DNA of 64,000 bases from Caulobacteraceae bacterium (GTDB taxonomy: Bacteria; Pseudomonadota; Alphaproteobacteria; Caulobacterales; Caulobacteraceae), in contig PLRV01000045.1 in the NCBI GenBank assembly GCA_003164925.1, forward strand, positions 1 to 64,000, written 5' to 3'. The position numbers were made by a program, and so were the translations under genes. Below are positions 62,327-64,000 of the stretch, one piece after another (the first letter of the stretch is position 1; the number at the start of each line of letters is the position of its first letter). The notes under the pieces were generated by a model. That model searched no databases. It had not been told where the DNA came from and was given only the letters and a program-made list of their open reading frames with translations.

Positions 62327-63319
62327 TCAGCCCGTGAGCTTCTCGACCGGAGTCTGACTGGATTCCAACTGCCCGTGCGCGGAGCCGTTGAGATAGATGT
62401 CGAACGCCGCAGGCTCGGATACGTCGACCACCAGGCCCTTGACCGTGACCGGCGCGCGATAGGCCTCGCCAGCCGCCAGTTGCCGAGCGAAATAGACCGT
62501 TCCGTCAGCGCCGCGAACCACGATCGAAGCTGGTTTGCGCGCCTGCAATGTCACGGGCGACTGATCCGCGGCCGCGCCGTACACAGCGCCTTTCGCGGCG
62601 AAAATGGCGGAAGCGACGTCGGCCAGCTGAGCTGTTTGCGGCGCTGTCGCCACGCTGGCCGGCGCCAGGCCGGGCGTGATGTAGGGCTTGGGCACATCGG
62701 ATTCCGCCGGGGCGGGTTGGGCCGCCGCCAAGGTCACAGGTCCTTGTCGCACTGCCGCAGGCGCTGCCGCCGAGACGGGCACGAGCGGGGAGGCAGGCCC
62801 ATCGCCAGCGACGGCGTGCTGGGCCAAGTTCCAAACCAGAACGGCGGTGACCACGATCCCAGCCGCGGCGGCGGCAAAGGACAGACGCGGATCACGGTGG
62901 CGGCGCACGCCGATCGGCGCCCGCAAGGGCTCGTTCTGAAGCGGTGCGCATTCCTTGAACTTAGCCACGGCGTCTTCGGCGTCGATACCCAAGACCTGGG
63001 CATAGGCTCGCACATAGCCGATGGCGAAGGGCCGCGACGGCAACTGGTCCAGGCGCATTTCTTCCAGCGCAGCCAGATAGGCCCGGCGCACGCGCGTACT
63101 GTCGGCAATTTCCTGAAGGCCCAGCCCGCGAGATTCACGCATAGCGCGAAGTGCTCCGCCGAAGCCGACCCCGCCGCTCATGAACGGTTCAATGCCTTCG
63201 ATGATCCGTCCGCTGGCCGCCTGAGCGACCAAAGTGACTGAATCCGTAACCGCGCCCGAGTCCAACGGCATGGCGACTGTCGCCCCCCACTCTTCAACGT
63301 TGGCGCTCACAGTCGACAT
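62327..63319 (-). CDS. RodZ-like helix-turn-helix membrane protein (DUF4115)
   Basis: A 330-residue inner-membrane protein. The cytoplasmic HTH_25 domain covers about 50-115 (GGALRAMRESRGLGLQEIAD; STRVRRAYLAALEEMRLDQL; AIGYVRAYAQVLGID). One transmembrane helix is at about 150-168 (FAAAAAGIVVTAVLVWNLA). A Pro/Ala-rich periplasmic linker and a C-terminal DUF4115 beta domain follow (KPASIVVRGADGTVYFARQL). This is the RodZ architecture, linked to MreB and cell shape. Start at 63319 (MSTVSANVEEW) is a guess; a GTG at 63334 is also possible. It follows ptsP on the same strand. Confidence 0.78.
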   Translation of the reverse strand: MSTVSANVEEWGATVAMPLDSGAVTDSVTLVAQAASGRIIEGIEPFMSGGVGFGGALRAMRESRGLGLQEIADSTRVRRAYLAALEEMRLDQLPSRPFAIGYVRAYAQVLGIDAEDAVAKFKECAPLQNEPLRAPIGVRRHRDPRLSFAAAAAGIVVTAVLVWNLAQHAVAGDGPASPLVPVSAAAPAAVRQGPVTLAAAQPAPAESDVPKPYITPGLAPASVATAPQTAQLADVASAIFAAKGAVYGAAADQSPVTLQARKPASIVVRGADGTVYFARQLAAGEAYRAPVTVKGLVVDVSEPAAFDIYLNGSAHGQLESSQTPVEKLTG

Positions 63320-63386
63320 CGACTGCACGCGCACAAGTGTTAAAGCCCGGTTGTGGATATCAAGCTATCCCGCCGATTTCAATAGA

Positions 63387-64000
63387 TTAAATTGACACGT
63401 ATAGTTTACGCGCCAGCGTTTCTATCTCGCTGCGCAGGGACCCGCCGGACCCTTTAAGTAAATGCACAACCCCGCGGCGAGCAGCCTCGCGATCAAGCGA
63501 GAGCACCATGCGTTTCACTGGGCCTACGCCCGACGGCGGCATCGATAGTCGGTCAAACCCGAGCGCCACCAATGCGAAAGCTTCCAAAGGCCGTCCGGCC
63601 ATTTCTCCGCATACGGACACCGGTGTCCCAGATTCCGCGCAGGCGTCCTGGATGGTCTTCATCACCCTCAGCGCCGGCGTGGACAGGAAGTCATATCGCT
63701 CGCTCACCCGTGGGTTGCCCCGGTCGGCGGCGAACAGGTACTGCATAAGATCGTTAGTGCCGACTGAGACGAAATCGACCATCGAAAGCAGAGCGTCCAG
63801 GTGCCAAACCAATGCCGGCGCCTCGATCATCACGCCCACCCGCAGCACGCTGGGCGTGGGCCGCCCACGCCGTCCGGCCCAGGTGATCTCGTGGTCCACC
63901 AGAGCCCGGGCGGTCCGGAATTCCTCCACCGTGGTCACCAGCGGGAACATGACCCGCAGCTCTCGCCCCTTGGCCGCCCAGATCAGGGCGCGCAACTGCA
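63387..64000 (-). CDS. ptsP: PEP-protein phosphotransferase PtsP, C-terminal part
   Basis: C-terminal part of enzyme I of the nitrogen PTS, running off the right edge. The PEP-utilising TIM-barrel segment is clear: LRVMFPLVTTVEEFRTAR, VGVMIEAPALVWHLDALL, FVSVGTNDLMQYLFAADRGN, and the catalytic Cys in PVSVCGEMAGRP. The N-terminal GAF, His-containing and linker domains lie outside the window. GAF presence is therefore not shown, and PtsP over PtsI rests on the prfA neighbourhood. Confidence 0.88.
   Translation of the reverse strand, partial: QLRALIWAAKGRELRVMFPLVTTVEEFRTARALVDHEITWAGRRGRPTPSVLRVGVMIEAPALVWHLDALLSMVDFVSVGTNDLMQYLFAADRGNPRVSERYDFLSTPALRVMKTIQDACAESGTPVSVCGEMAGRPLEAFALVALGFDRLSMPPSGVGPVKRMVLSLDREAARRGVVHLLKGSGGSLRSEIETLARKLYVSI

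Overview
The window is GC-rich DNA from an alphaproteobacterium, almost certainly a member of the Caulobacteraceae (Caulobacter/Phenylobacterium type). The evidence is the set of lineage-restricted regulators (CtrA, its antagonist SciP, and the sigma-54 activator FlbD), the flagellar order fliF-fliG-flbE(fliH)-fliN-flbD-flhA, TTAA-N7-TTAA-like CtrA boxes, and GANTC (CcrM) sites near cell-cycle promoters.

Layout. 1-17.4 kb: mnmA, then a flagellar block: flgKL leftwards, and rightwards fliK-flgD-flgE behind a near-consensus sigma-54 promoter, then sciP, then the class II operon fliF-fliG-fliH-fliN-flbD-flhA behind a CtrA-like box. 17.4-20.3 kb: an accessory cassette (TonB-dependent receptor plus a DUF6152-type periplasmic protein) bracketed by flhA and a 113-bp duplicate of the flhA 3' end. 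20.3-29.3 kb: mixed accessory genes (alpha/beta hydrolase, LLM flavin oxidoreductase, OsmC, DUF4282 protein) and an envelope-glycan modification group (acyltransferase-SGNH fusion, two SGNH proteins, a polysaccharide deacetylase). 29.4-33.9 kb: fliI-fliJ divergent from ctrA, then an M23 peptidase with its own CtrA-like box. 34.1-37.7 kb: a 22-codon ORF with an exceptionally strong Shine-Dalgarno, then three TadE/TadG-like genes, the first with two tandem beta-rich modules. 37.7-41.8 kb: an RpfF-like DSF-synthase crotonase, a membrane PAS-GGDEF-EAL protein, and a convergent second, apparently inactive crotonase. 42.3-47.1 kb: a p-cresol-methylhydroxylase-like cluster (tandem-MarR regulator, FAD subunit, Tat protein, cytochrome c) bracketed by intact arfB and a decayed arfB copy. 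47.2-52.8 kb: GNAT/FemAB-like and GT2 genes, two small proteins, a hybrid histidine kinase. 52.9-64 kb: clpB, DUF4167, prmC, a polytopic membrane protein, an AI-2E family permease, prfA, a RodZ-like HTH protein and the 3' part of ptsP.

How it fits together. CtrA would activate the early flagellar operon; SciP restrains CtrA; FlbD with sigma-54 would then switch on hook genes. The RpfF-like synthase beside a GGDEF-EAL protein resembles the RpfF/RpfR fatty-acid signalling pairs of other proteobacteria, but with a membrane-bound receptor and an extra pseudo-crotonase; it is the best candidate for an undescribed system here. Two accessory cassettes share the same footprint: intact housekeeping gene, cassette, truncated 3' copy of that gene in direct orientation. 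A palindromic intergenic element occurs three times, always directly after a gene. No tRNA, rRNA, CRISPR array or intact transposase was seen.
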